This document shows positions 16,154 through 24,714 of a DNA stretch of 64,000 nucleotides, one piece after another. Source of the stretch: Thermosphaera aggregans. Lineage in GTDB: Archaea > Thermoproteota > Thermoprotei_A > Sulfolobales > Desulfurococcaceae. The translations under genes were made by a program, and so were the position numbers. The stretch's first letter is position 1. Every line of letters starts with the position of its first letter. Below the pieces are notes generated by a model. It saw nothing but the letters and a program-made list of their open reading frames with translations, was not told the DNA's origin and ran no database searches. Location of the stretch: positions 548,582-612,581 of the forward strand of contig NZ_CP063144.1 in assembly GCF_014962245.1 (NCBI RefSeq). Direction: 5' to 3'.

Positions 16154-17251
16154 ATGGAGAAAGCCTTGATCGTCTCAGAGATTGTTAAAAAGATTAGGGG
16201 CAAGGAGGTGTTGAAAAACGTTTCATTCGAAGTGGAGAAAGGCCAGTTGCTGGTGCTACTGGGGCCGCCTGGCTCCGGGAAAACAACGCTCTTAAAAATC
16301 ATAGCCGGCTTGGAGAAGCAGGATTCAGGCAGCATCTACATTAATGGTGTTAGAGTTGATGAAACTCCCCCATATGAGAGAAAAGTCTCCATGGTTTTCG
16401 AAACACTAGCGCTTTACTCGCACATGACGGTTTACGAGAACATCGCGTCTCCTATGGTAGCGGAGAAGAAGCCCAAGGATTTCATTGACAAGAGGGTAAG
16501 AGAGATAGCGGGTATTTTGAGGATAGAGCACCTCTTGGATAGGAGAGCGGACAAGCTCAGCGGGGGCGAGAGGCAGAGGGTTGCAGTAGCACGGGCCCTT
16601 GCTAAGGAAGCGGAGATATATCTGCTGGATGAACCGTTCTCGAATCTTGATGCTAAGATACGGTATGCTTTGAGAACAGAGTTTAAGAAGCTTAAAACAA
16701 TACTTGGTAAGACGCTCGTATTAGCAACCTCAGACCCCCTGGATGCTCTGGCGTTAGGGGATGCTGTTGTTTTCATTGAAAAAGGCGAGGTGGTTCAGAG
16801 GAGCACACCAGTTGAACTATACTACAAGCCTTCAAGGCTCGACATAGCAAGGTACTTAACCGGTAAGATTCTCAACGAGGTAATCGTGAAAAAGAAGGCA
16901 GAGGGCGGTAAAACAGTAATAATGAGTGAGCTGGACATTGCAATATCAGAGAGTGTTTTAAGAGATCTCCAGGAAATCCCAGCAGAGAACATAGTGTTAG
17001 CCTCCCACCCCGATACCGCCATCATTGAGAAATCAGTTGAGAATTGCGACGGCTTAAAGTTGAAGGGGAGGTTTCTCGGATACGAGTACAGGGGTAGCGA
17101 GTTCCTCGTTTTCGCAGAGTACAAGAATCACTTGTTCAAAGCCTTGAAGTACGAGAAACCCCTCATAGATTTCAACGAACCAGTCGAGGTTTGCATCAGC
17201 AGGGAGGGATTAAACTTCTACAACCTCGACACCGGGGCATTAGTGAGGTGA
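16154..17251 (+). CDS. Sugar ABC transporter ATPase 1, degenerate Q- and H-loops
   Basis: A MalK-type ATPase of 365 residues: nucleotide-binding domain about 1-230, then a regulatory beta domain. Walker A GPPGSGKTT (37-45), signature LSGGE (135-139), Walker B IYLLDE (155-160) and D-loop SNLD are normal. Two conserved residues are changed: the Q-loop Gln is Glu83 (MVFETLALYSHMT) and the H-loop His is Ser193 (LATSDPLDAL). Its own ATP pocket is therefore likely weak, while its signature motif can complete the partner's pocket. The gene begins 4 nt after the second permease. The partner is encoded 5 nt downstream and shows the opposite pattern. Confidence 0.93.
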   Translation: MEKALIVSEIVKKIRGKEVLKNVSFEVEKGQLLVLLGPPGSGKTTLLKIIAGLEKQDSGSIYINGVRVDETPPYERKVSMVFETLALYSHMTVYENIASPMVAEKKPKDFIDKRVREIAGILRIEHLLDRRADKLSGGERQRVAVARALAKEAEIYLLDEPFSNLDAKIRYALRTEFKKLKTILGKTLVLATSDPLDALALGDAVVFIEKGEVVQRSTPVELYYKPSRLDIARYLTGKILNEVIVKKKAEGGKTVIMSELDIAISESVLRDLQEIPAENIVLASHPDTAIIEKSVENCDGLKLKGRFLGYEYRGSEFLVFAEYKNHLFKALKYEKPLIDFNEPVEVCISREGLNFYNLDTGALVR

Positions 17252-17256
17252 AGCGA

Positions 17257-18375
17257 ATGGTTAGTGTTAGAATAGATAATGTTTCAAAATCCTTCGGAAG
17301 CGTTCAGGCCTTGAGAAATGTTTCCCTGGAGATAAGCAATGGAGAGTTCTTCGCTATTCTAGGCCCCAGCGGGTGTGGGAAAACAACTCTTTTAAGAATA
17401 ATAGCCGGGCTGGAAAAACCGACCAAGGGAAGGGTTCTATTTGACGAAATAGACGTTACCGATGTGCCTGCAGAGATTCGCGATGTCTCCATGGTTTTCC
17501 AGTTCTACGCTCTCTATCCAACCACGGTTTTCAACAATATCGCCTTACCTTTAAGGTCGAGAGGGCTTAGCCCTAGCGAAACACGTGAAAGAGTGGTGGA
17601 GATCGCTAAGCTAGTCGGGATTGAAAGCATACTCAACGCTCACGTTGACAGGTTAAGTGTTGCTGATAAGCAGAAGGTTGCACTGGCCAGGGCGATCGCT
17701 AAGGAGCCGCAACTATACCTTTTGGACGAACCATTAACCATCCTAGACCCGGTTTCGAGAGTGATTATGAGAGCTGAGTTGAAAAGGATTCAGAAAGAGC
17801 TTAAGCAAACAATAATATACGTTACCCATGACCAAATAGAGGCTTTAACCCTCGCGGACAAGATTGCAGTAATGAACTTCGGAGTTGTAGAGCAGGTTGG
17901 AACCTCGTCGGAAGTTTACGATCATCCAGAATCTGTTTTCGTTGGATGGTTCCTTGGCGAGCCGGGCATGAACTTCGTCGAGGCAAGTGTTGAGCAGGAC
18001 TCCTTGAGAATAGGCGGAAAACCGGTTTTAAGCGAGAGGAGAATACTGGAGGATTTGAAGAGCAAAGGTTATGAGAAGGTTTTAACAGGATTCCGCGCCG
18101 AGCACGTCAAGATTTCCAAAACCCCTGTCACGAGGCTGGATGGTGTTGCAGTCATTGAAGGGGTTGTCAGAGTTATCGAATTCATGGGAACCTACTATGT
18201 TGTAGATGTTGAGTCGGATAGCGCAGAATTTAAAGTGAAAATGGATCCAAGGATCTTCTCCAACTTATCGATCGGGGAGGGTGAAAGAGTCTGGTGTTCC
18301 ATACCGTTAGACAAAATACTTTTCTTCGACCCCGACAGTAGTAAAAGGATTGACGTAGGTGGTGGCAGTGGTTAA
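17257..18375 (+). CDS. Sugar ABC transporter ATPase 2, degenerate signature motif
   Basis: Second MalK-type ATPase, 372 residues. Walker A GPSGCGKTT (36-44), Q-loop Gln82 (MVFQFYALYP), Walker B LYLLDE (153-158) and switch His191 (VTHDQIEAL) are canonical, but the signature is LSVAD (133-137) instead of LSGGQ. Together with ATPase 1 this predicts a heterodimer with one consensus ATP site (this protein's Walker motifs with the LSGGE of ATPase 1) and one degenerate site. The rest is a regulatory domain with two beta modules. ATG at 17257 is preferred over an upstream in-frame ATG inside the previous gene. It ends within the start of a small membrane-protein gene. Confidence 0.93.
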   Translation: MVSVRIDNVSKSFGSVQALRNVSLEISNGEFFAILGPSGCGKTTLLRIIAGLEKPTKGRVLFDEIDVTDVPAEIRDVSMVFQFYALYPTTVFNNIALPLRSRGLSPSETRERVVEIAKLVGIESILNAHVDRLSVADKQKVALARAIAKEPQLYLLDEPLTILDPVSRVIMRAELKRIQKELKQTIIYVTHDQIEALTLADKIAVMNFGVVEQVGTSSEVYDHPESVFVGWFLGEPGMNFVEASVEQDSLRIGGKPVLSERRILEDLKSKGYEKVLTGFRAEHVKISKTPVTRLDGVAVIEGVVRVIEFMGTYYVVDVESDSAEFKVKMDPRIFSNLSIGEGERVWCSIPLDKILFFDPDSSKRIDVGGGSG

Positions 18376-18649
18376 GGTCAACAGAAGGCTTATTGAGGAA
18401 TTATTGATCATTATGGGGTTAATCAGCCTCGTACTAATTTTCCAGCCTGTCGACAAGACTTTGTACACTATTGGATGGAGCATAATTCTCGTCAGCACGC
18501 TCGGCTACGTCATATTCACTCTAATCCCGTCTCACACTACCGCCCCCAGGGAGCTGATCAAGAACTACTTCAAAACCTTAGTGATAGTGTTAATGGTGGT
18601 ATTGGGGTTCCTGCTCATATCGATCATTCTAACGCCTTACTTAGTGTAA
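18359..18649 (+). CDS. Small three-helix membrane protein
   Basis: A 96-residue (or slightly shorter) hydrophobic protein with three predicted membrane spans (about 14-29, 36-55 and 71-93). I do not recognise a family. The start overlaps the end of the ATPase 2 gene by 17 nt (GTG 18359; GTG at 18368 has GGTGG upstream), so it is the last gene of the sugar ABC operon and is likely translated with it. It could be an accessory subunit of the transporter or unrelated. Nothing in it points to catalysis. Confidence 0.6.
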   Translation: MVAVVKVNRRLIEELLIIMGLISLVLIFQPVDKTLYTIGWSIILVSTLGYVIFTLIPSHTTAPRELIKNYFKTLVIVLMVVLGFLLISIILTPYLV

Positions 18650-18715
18650 AGTCCTCGTTGAAAATCACAATCAAGTATTTTAGTGAAGTAAAACAAAATT
18701 TAAAATGGGATTAAG

Positions 18716-19948
18716 ATGGGAGGAAACAATTCTCTGAGAATAGGATTCCTCGGCTCAGGATTTGTTGCAAAATTCCATGCCCGAGCTTTTAAAATGGTGA
18801 GAAACGCGGAGATATCAGCCGTTTACTCGAGAAGCCAGGAGTCTGCTAAATCACTAGCCTCGTTCATAGAGTCGCTCGGGTTTAAGCGTCCTAAGATATA
18901 CACAGACATGCACGAGTTTGCTTCAGATAAAGATATTGACGCTGTGTGGATAATGCTTCCCAACAACCTGCATCTTGAGGCTACGAGGATTATTGCTGAG
19001 GAAGTCGTCCAGGGCAAGAGCAGCATTAAAGCCGTAGCTATCGAGAAACCCTTGGCCAGGAACATGAAGGAGGCTAATGAAATGATCAGGCTTGTCGAGA
19101 AGGCAGGCCTCCTTCACGGCTACTTGGAAAACCAGGTCTTCATGCCGTCTGTTATCAAGGGGAAGGAAGTAGTCTGGAGCATCGGAGCAAAGTACTCGGG
19201 AAGACCTTACCTTTCAAGAGCTGCGGAGGAGCATTCCGGACCGCACAATTCATGGTTCTGGGTTCCCAGCATATCGGGCGGGGGAGTATTAATAGATATG
19301 GCATGCCACAGTATAGAAGCCTCTAGGCACCTACTACTAGACCCGTCCAAGCCTAAGAGCTCGCTGAAGCCGGTGGAAATCTATGGTGAAACAGCGTTCC
19401 TGAAATGGGTTAAGCAGCCTTACGCGGATGATTTGAAGAAAAGGTTTAACGTTGACTTCCTTGAGGAGCCTGCCGAGGATTACGCGTTGACCGTGGTTAA
19501 ATACAGGGATGAAGACGGCAACGAGGTTGTAACCGAGGCGAGGACCTCGTGGTCGTTCGTGGGCGCTGGATTAAGGCTCACCTTTGAAGTGCTGGGCCCG
19601 GAGTACAGTTTATCAATCAATACTCTCCAGCCTGAACTGTTCACATTCATAAGCAGGAACATTAAGATACCGGCTAGTGAGGAGTTTGTTGAGAAACAGA
19701 ACGCGGAGCAAGGATTGATGCCTGTCCTACCCGACGAGGCCTTCACCTATGGGTATCAGGCTGAAGACGCCCACATGGTTGAATCCTTCCTAGCCGGTAA
19801 ACTCCCCTATGAGAACTGGTATGACGGGAGGCTTGTAGTAGAGTTAATGATGCACGCATATCTATCAGCTGAGAAAGGTTCAAGAATCCGGTACGACCCC
19901 TCTTCCGTAGAGGATTATACCCCATTCGTTGCAAGGAAAACAAAGTAG
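18716..19948 (+). CDS. Gfo/Idh/MocA-family oxidoreductase
   Basis: A 410-residue NAD(P)-dependent oxidoreductase of the glucose-fructose oxidoreductase/inositol dehydrogenase family. The N-terminal Rossmann fold has IGFLGSGFVAKFHARAF; the conserved EKPLARNMKEA motif holds the catalytic Lys; the C-terminal domain has the usual GGGVLIDMACHSIEASRHLL block with the active-site His. Such enzymes oxidise sugars or polyols. Its place straight after the sugar ABC operon suggests it acts on the imported sugar. ATG start; its TATA candidate is the AT-rich stretch just upstream (AAAATTTAAAA). Confidence 0.9.
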   Translation: MGGNNSLRIGFLGSGFVAKFHARAFKMVRNAEISAVYSRSQESAKSLASFIESLGFKRPKIYTDMHEFASDKDIDAVWIMLPNNLHLEATRIIAEEVVQGKSSIKAVAIEKPLARNMKEANEMIRLVEKAGLLHGYLENQVFMPSVIKGKEVVWSIGAKYSGRPYLSRAAEEHSGPHNSWFWVPSISGGGVLIDMACHSIEASRHLLLDPSKPKSSLKPVEIYGETAFLKWVKQPYADDLKKRFNVDFLEEPAEDYALTVVKYRDEDGNEVVTEARTSWSFVGAGLRLTFEVLGPEYSLSINTLQPELFTFISRNIKIPASEEFVEKQNAEQGLMPVLPDEAFTYGYQAEDAHMVESFLAGKLPYENWYDGRLVVELMMHAYLSAEKGSRIRYDPSSVEDYTPFVARKTK

Positions 19949-19952
19949 TTTT

Positions 19953-21176
19953 TTACATATACCTTACCTTCAAACCTAGAATCTTCCCAAGCATCTCTAG
20001 TTCCGAGCCGTGGTCGCCGAGTAGGAGTGCGTAATGGTTTCCTATAGGTTCCTCAACAATCATCCACGGGTTTGAGAGACCGATTCTAACCTGGGTTCTA
20101 CACCAGGACTCGCTCCATTCGTGAGCTAGTATTGTGCCAACCCCTATCCTGACCTCCTCGAGATCGGAGTCTACTCTGTAAACCGTTACTTTCCCGCCAA
20201 CCGGGTAGTCAACCCTGACTCCTACTCCCCTGCCTGTTTCGAAATGCGTGTGAAGCAAGTACCTTCCTATTAGAGGCGAGGTGCAGTGGGCTATGACTAC
20301 TTCATTGTTCTCGATAAAGGATGGATTACCCATGAAAACGGGCTTACCAGAGATCCACTCACCCATAGCCATCGAAACAAGGAGGGGGAGGTCGCCCTCG
20401 CAGGAGGCTGGGAACCCGTTAGAGTTGAGCAGGGATAGGGCGAGGCAGGCAGTTGTCCCTGTTAAAGGAATAATGTCGAAGCATTTAATGCTGATCCCGC
20501 TTAACCCGTAGTTTTCAATTATACTTTTCAAAGCGACGTATATTTTCAAGGCCTTCTCAACCTCGTGCCTTGGCACATGTACTTCGGCAGCCTTCTCCCA
20601 AACACCTGGCAAATCTTCGAGGGGACCAGCCCTTTCATACTCTTTAACAAGAGCTTCAACAGGTATTTCAACAATCTCCGAGCCCAGCTTCTCCCGAAGC
20701 GTATCAGGGCTCAGCTTGCTGTATACAAGCCAGTCGCTCACGCCCCCGATTAATCCAAACCTTGCACTTCTAAACCTGTCGACCACGCTGGCAACTCTCA
20801 AAACCTTTTCCAAAACCTCTACTGTTTCTTCAACAGGTTCGACAAGTTTCACAACGTGCTTGAACCCGTTCCTCCTAAGCAGTGACGAAGCCTCTATTGC
20901 TGCTGGAAGGCTGTTGTAGTATTTATGGGCTAGTAGGATGAGGAAACGCGACTTCTCAGCCGTCGCGGCAACGATTTTCTCCGTCCCCCCTGTAGCTATG
21001 AACACTACTCTGAGCAGGCATTCCTCTATGTTTTCAGCCGAGGGAGAATCCAGTATTCCATCGTATGCTATATTAGCGTTGACGCTGTTCAACATACCAC
21101 GTACTTTTTTCTCAATTTGCCGAGAGTAATTAACGCCAATGGAGGATGAGGCTATGGAGAAGCATAATGTTTTCAC
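19953..21176 (-). CDS. L-fucose/L-arabinose isomerase-like protein
   Basis: A 407-residue protein of the FucI/AraA-like group (COG2407 type). The strongest signs are in the second half: ASCEGDLPLLVSMAMGEW carries Glu260 and Asp262 at the positions expected for Mn ligands, and EEPIGNHYALLLGDH near the C-terminus gives the third ligand His. The N-terminal half is an alpha/beta domain with FIATGGTEKIV. Known relatives interconvert aldoses and ketoses, though many are uncharacterised. It is the last gene of the BMP-type ABC operon, 1 nt after the permease stop. That context hints that the importer carries a pentose or deoxyhexose rather than a nucleoside. Confidence 0.75.
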   Translation of the reverse strand: MKTLCFSIASSSIGVNYSRQIEKKVRGMLNSVNANIAYDGILDSPSAENIEECLLRVVFIATGGTEKIVAATAEKSRFLILLAHKYYNSLPAAIEASSLLRRNGFKHVVKLVEPVEETVEVLEKVLRVASVVDRFRSARFGLIGGVSDWLVYSKLSPDTLREKLGSEIVEIPVEALVKEYERAGPLEDLPGVWEKAAEVHVPRHEVEKALKIYVALKSIIENYGLSGISIKCFDIIPLTGTTACLALSLLNSNGFPASCEGDLPLLVSMAMGEWISGKPVFMGNPSFIENNEVVIAHCTSPLIGRYLLHTHFETGRGVGVRVDYPVGGKVTVYRVDSDLEEVRIGVGTILAHEWSESWCRTQVRIGLSNPWMIVEEPIGNHYALLLGDHGSELEMLGKILGLKVRYM

Positions 21177-21177
21177 G

Positions 21178-22077
21178 CTACTCCCTCCTATAAGGTCTTC
21201 CGGTAAACCTGGGAGGCCTGGCTCTACCTATAACTCCCGCGGTGACAGCGAGGGTAGCAATGTAGGGTATGGTCTCCATCAAAGGCAACGGTATCATCTC
21301 TTTCAATGGAGTAAGCTTCAACCACCCTATCAAAACCCAGAAGAAGCCGAATAAGTAGCTCCCAACCACCCCAAGCAGGGGGTTCCAGTTGGCGAAGTTA
21401 ACAATAGCCAGCGATATGAACCCTCTACCCGCGGGAAGGTTCTTGGTTATCGAGGACAGCCAGTCTATGGCTAGGAAAGCCCCAGCCAGCCCTGTGAATA
21501 ATCCCGTAATCGTGGAGGCAAGGGCTTGGGTCAGCTCTATTTTCACCCCTGTCGACTCAGCAGCCCTGGGCTCCTCACCGCAGGCTCTTAAAATCAACCC
21601 GTAGGGTGTTTTAAACAATACCCAGTAAGACCCTAGTGCTAGTATTAAACTAGCGAGAAATATTGGGGACAGGTCTGTCCCAGGTATTCGGGGAACCTTG
21701 AGGCTTGCGGGGATTGTGAAGTATCCTCTAACACCCCATACCGCCTCAACCCCGTATGGCACGAAGCCGGATGCGAAAAGGTTTATACCTATACCGCTAA
21801 TTACATGGTCGCCCTTTAAGTAGGCAGTGATTAAAGCATGTAACAGCCCAATAAACCCTCCTATTAAAACCCCTGCAACCACCCCGGCAAACGGTGATTG
21901 AAACATGTATGCGAACACTATTGAGGCAAAGCCTGAGATGAGCATTATGCCTTCTAAGCCGATGTTTACAATTCCTGCTCTCTCCCCGATTATTTCCCCT
22001 ACAGCAGCCAGGAGTAACGGGGTTGCAGCATAGGAGGTTTGGATTAGTATGTTAACTATTGCCTGAGCATCAATCAT
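21178..22077 (-). CDS. BMP-type ABC transporter permease 2 (YufQ/NupQ-like)
   Basis: Branched-chain-type permease of about 299 residues with eight to nine hydrophobic segments. AAVGEIIGERAGIVNIGLEG near the N-terminus is the hallmark of permeases from nucleoside/sugar BMP-family importers, and ACGEEPRAAESTGVKI is the cytoplasmic coupling loop. It should pair with the permease encoded just upstream. ATG at 22077 overlaps that gene's stop as ATGA; a start at 22092 is also open. The isomerase-like gene follows after 1 nt. Substrate: nucleoside or sugar. Confidence 0.9.
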   Translation of the reverse strand: MIDAQAIVNILIQTSYAATPLLLAAVGEIIGERAGIVNIGLEGIMLISGFASIVFAYMFQSPFAGVVAGVLIGGFIGLLHALITAYLKGDHVISGIGINLFASGFVPYGVEAVWGVRGYFTIPASLKVPRIPGTDLSPIFLASLILALGSYWVLFKTPYGLILRACGEEPRAAESTGVKIELTQALASTITGLFTGLAGAFLAIDWLSSITKNLPAGRGFISLAIVNFANWNPLLGVVGSYLFGFFWVLIGWLKLTPLKEMIPLPLMETIPYIATLAVTAGVIGRARPPRFTGRPYRRE

Positions 22078-23141
22078 TTCTTCCCCCTCCACTGCTTCAA
22101 CATTCTAACAAGCCCCGGCACAGCTAGTATGAGGATTATTATTCCTTGAACAGCCTTCACCATTTCAAGCGGTACCCCGCTCTCAATTTGCATACCCCGC
22201 GAGCCTGCTGTCAAAGCCCCCACGAATATTGCGGCTGGAATTATTGCTAATGGGTGGTTTCTCCCGATGAGCGAGACAGCGAGCCCGTCAAACCCCAATC
22301 CTACAAGGTTCGAAAGCCCTGTGGTGATGGCGTAGTGGGGAGGTCTTCCAGCAACCTCCATGACTCCGGCAAGACCTGCTAGGCTACCAGCTATTATGAA
22401 CGAGTAAAGCATTGACCTCCTGACTTCAACGCCACCGTATCTAGCCGCGATCGGGTTGAGACCGGTTGCCCTGATCTCGTATCCCAGCGACGTGTGCCAC
22501 ATTATCACGTACACGACTACTGTAGCTACTAGCGAGATGATTATGCCAGCGTAAAGCTCCGTCCCCGGTACCAGGAGCGGTAGCCTACCCGCCTCAGGTA
22601 TCTTGATAGTCCTCTGAGGCTCTGCAGGGTCGAAGTACACGTATGTTCTACCGTATTCAACTATCCAGAAGCCAGTCCAGTTCAGCATGATTGTTGACAC
22701 GACTTCGTTAACCCCTCTCTGAGACTTCAAGAAGCCTGCTATCGAGGCCCATGTAATCGCTAACAAGACCCCGAAGAGGAATTCGGCAATTAAGTACAGC
22801 TCGCTGGGTAGCGATAACGATGCCACGATCACCGCGCCGAGAGCCGCCATGTACACTTGCCCCTCAGCCCCGATGTTGAAGACGCCTGCTCTAACGCTTA
22901 CCGCGAAGGCCGCACCGGTCAGCATTAAAGGTGTTGCGAAACTCAGCGTGGTTGAAACACCGTATAAGTCGCCGAACGCGCTCTTAAATAATGAAACATA
23001 GGCTCTGATCGGGTCGAATCCTCCAGCAGCCATCAATAAGCCGGATATTGCGAACCCTGCTAACACTGCGAAGACAACTTCTACGATGTCATCCTCAAGC
23101 TTCGACAAGTCAATGCTTCCAAGGATTGAACTAGGCTTCAC
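22074..23141 (-). CDS. BMP-type ABC transporter permease 1 (YufP/NupP-like)
   Basis: A 355-residue permease with about ten hydrophobic segments. The conserved block SVRAGVFNIGAEGQVYMAAL and the coupling loop IRATGLNPIAARYGGV are typical of the NupP/YufP permeases of nucleoside importers. It forms the pore with the permease encoded next. The start is GTG at 23141 inside the last 11 nt of the ATPase gene, so translation is probably coupled. Spacing throughout the operon is tight, arguing for a single transcript from the binding-protein promoter near 25970. Confidence 0.9.
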   Translation of the reverse strand: MKPSSILGSIDLSKLEDDIVEVVFAVLAGFAISGLLMAAGGFDPIRAYVSLFKSAFGDLYGVSTTLSFATPLMLTGAAFAVSVRAGVFNIGAEGQVYMAALGAVIVASLSLPSELYLIAEFLFGVLLAITWASIAGFLKSQRGVNEVVSTIMLNWTGFWIVEYGRTYVYFDPAEPQRTIKIPEAGRLPLLVPGTELYAGIIISLVATVVVYVIMWHTSLGYEIRATGLNPIAARYGGVEVRRSMLYSFIIAGSLAGLAGVMEVAGRPPHYAITTGLSNLVGLGFDGLAVSLIGRNHPLAIIPAAIFVGALTAGSRGMQIESGVPLEMVKAVQGIIILILAVPGLVRMLKQWRGKK

Positions 23142-24657
23142 CTGCCCTCACCTCGCTCAACCTGTACCCGCCGATCATTAATCCTAACTCCTTAATACTT
23201 ACCTCACCAGGCTTCACAACCCCCATGAACTCCCCCTTGTACATGACTGCAACCCTGTCGCTAAGCTCCAGTACCTCGTCGAGATCGCTTGAAACAAGTA
23301 AAACACCTTTACCCTCATCCCTGAGCTGGACGAGTAGTTTACGAATATACTCAGTAGCAGCTACGTCGAGGCCTCTTGTCGGCTGGTTAGCCACGATTAG
23401 CAGAGGATTCTTGGATAACTCCCTCGCTGCCACTAGCTTTTGCTGGTTACCGCCGCTGAGGCTTCTCACAGGCGTGTAGATGCTAGGGGCGAGTATTTCA
23501 AACTCCTTAACAATTTTACCAACATATGAAAATATTTTCTCGTAGTTGAATACTCCTAGCTTTCTCGTGAACGCGTTAGTGGTGTGAAGCCCTAGGATGC
23601 TGTTCTCCCACAAGCTCATTTCAAGTATTAAACCCATTTTCTGCCTATCCTCCGGGATATGAGCCAATCCCTTACTGTAGAGCAGCAACGGGTTTGCCTC
23701 CCTCAACTCCATGCCGTTGAAAACTATTCTCCCTTTCAAAGGCTTTCTCAATCCAGTAACAGCCTCAACTAGCTCAACCTGCCCATTCCCCTCAACCCCC
23801 GCTATCCCGAATATTTCTCCTTCATGGATTCTGAAGGTAACGCCTCTAACAGCATCCTGTCCTAAGTCACCCTTAACCCATAAGTCTTCAACCTCTAGAA
23901 GAGGTTTCCCAAACTCTCTCGGCTTCTTCTCTATTTTCAGGAAAACCTCTCTGCCAACCATCAGCCTCGCCAGTTCTCCAGGAGTGGTTTTCCCTGTTTC
24001 AACCTCTCCCGCAACCTTCCCCTTTCTTAAAACCGTGACCCTATCGGTGACCTGTAGTACTTCCCTAAGCTTGTGCGAGATGAAGACGATTGTTTTCCCT
24101 TCATTCTTCAATTTAACAAGGCTTCTGAACAACTCCTCGGTTTCTATCGGAGTCATATTAGTAGTGGGCTCGTCAAGGATTAAAACGTCAACCCCCCGGT
24201 ACAGCATCTTTATGATCTCCACCTTCTGCCTTAATCCGAGCGATAAATCCTCCACTTTAACGTCCAGCGGGACTATGAGGCCGGAGCTTTTCATTACTTC
24301 CTCAAGTTTGGCGTCATCGATTTGACTCGACTTCAATCCAAGGTAAATGTTCTCCCTAGCTGTGAAAACAGGCACTAAGGCTGGGTGCTGGTGAACCATT
24401 CCAATACCTAGTGAGAGAGCTTCCGACGAGTTTTTAAAGAAAACTTTTCTACCATTAACTATTATTGTTCCACGACTCGGTTTTATCAACCCCGAGAGAA
24501 TTCTCATTAAAGTTGTCTTCCCAGCCCCGTTCTCACCGAGCAACCCGTGTATTTCCCCGCGCCTGAGCCGTAAATTAACACCTTCAAGCGCTCTTACCCC
24601 GTCGGGGTAGGTTTTCCAAATATCCAGCATCTCCACGATAAACTCTACGCTAGACAT
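23131..24657 (-). CDS. BMP-type ABC transporter ATPase, two fused NBDs (YufO/NupO-like)
   Basis: A 508-residue protein with two ATP-binding domains in tandem. Domain 1 (about 1-240) has Walker A GENGAGKTT, signature LSLGLRQKVEI and Walker B LILDEPTTNMTP. Domain 2 (about 255-500) has a reduced Walker A (VEGNGQ), a good signature LSGGNQQKL and a Walker B ending in NQPTRGLDV where the catalytic Glu is replaced. This asymmetry is normal for the RbsA/YufO group, in which domain 2 is the degenerate one. It powers the two permeases encoded next. ATG at 24657, 57 nt after the binding-protein stop. Confidence 0.93.
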   Translation of the reverse strand: MSSVEFIVEMLDIWKTYPDGVRALEGVNLRLRRGEIHGLLGENGAGKTTLMRILSGLIKPSRGTIIVNGRKVFFKNSSEALSLGIGMVHQHPALVPVFTARENIYLGLKSSQIDDAKLEEVMKSSGLIVPLDVKVEDLSLGLRQKVEIIKMLYRGVDVLILDEPTTNMTPIETEELFRSLVKLKNEGKTIVFISHKLREVLQVTDRVTVLRKGKVAGEVETGKTTPGELARLMVGREVFLKIEKKPREFGKPLLEVEDLWVKGDLGQDAVRGVTFRIHEGEIFGIAGVEGNGQVELVEAVTGLRKPLKGRIVFNGMELREANPLLLYSKGLAHIPEDRQKMGLILEMSLWENSILGLHTTNAFTRKLGVFNYEKIFSYVGKIVKEFEILAPSIYTPVRSLSGGNQQKLVAARELSKNPLLIVANQPTRGLDVAATEYIRKLLVQLRDEGKGVLLVSSDLDEVLELSDRVAVMYKGEFMGVVKPGEVSIKELGLMIGGYRLSEVRAGEA

Positions 24658-24714
24658 TTAAACACCTGCTTTAAAATCTACATAGGTTTAAAGGCTTGTA
24701 GGTTTAAAAAAAGT

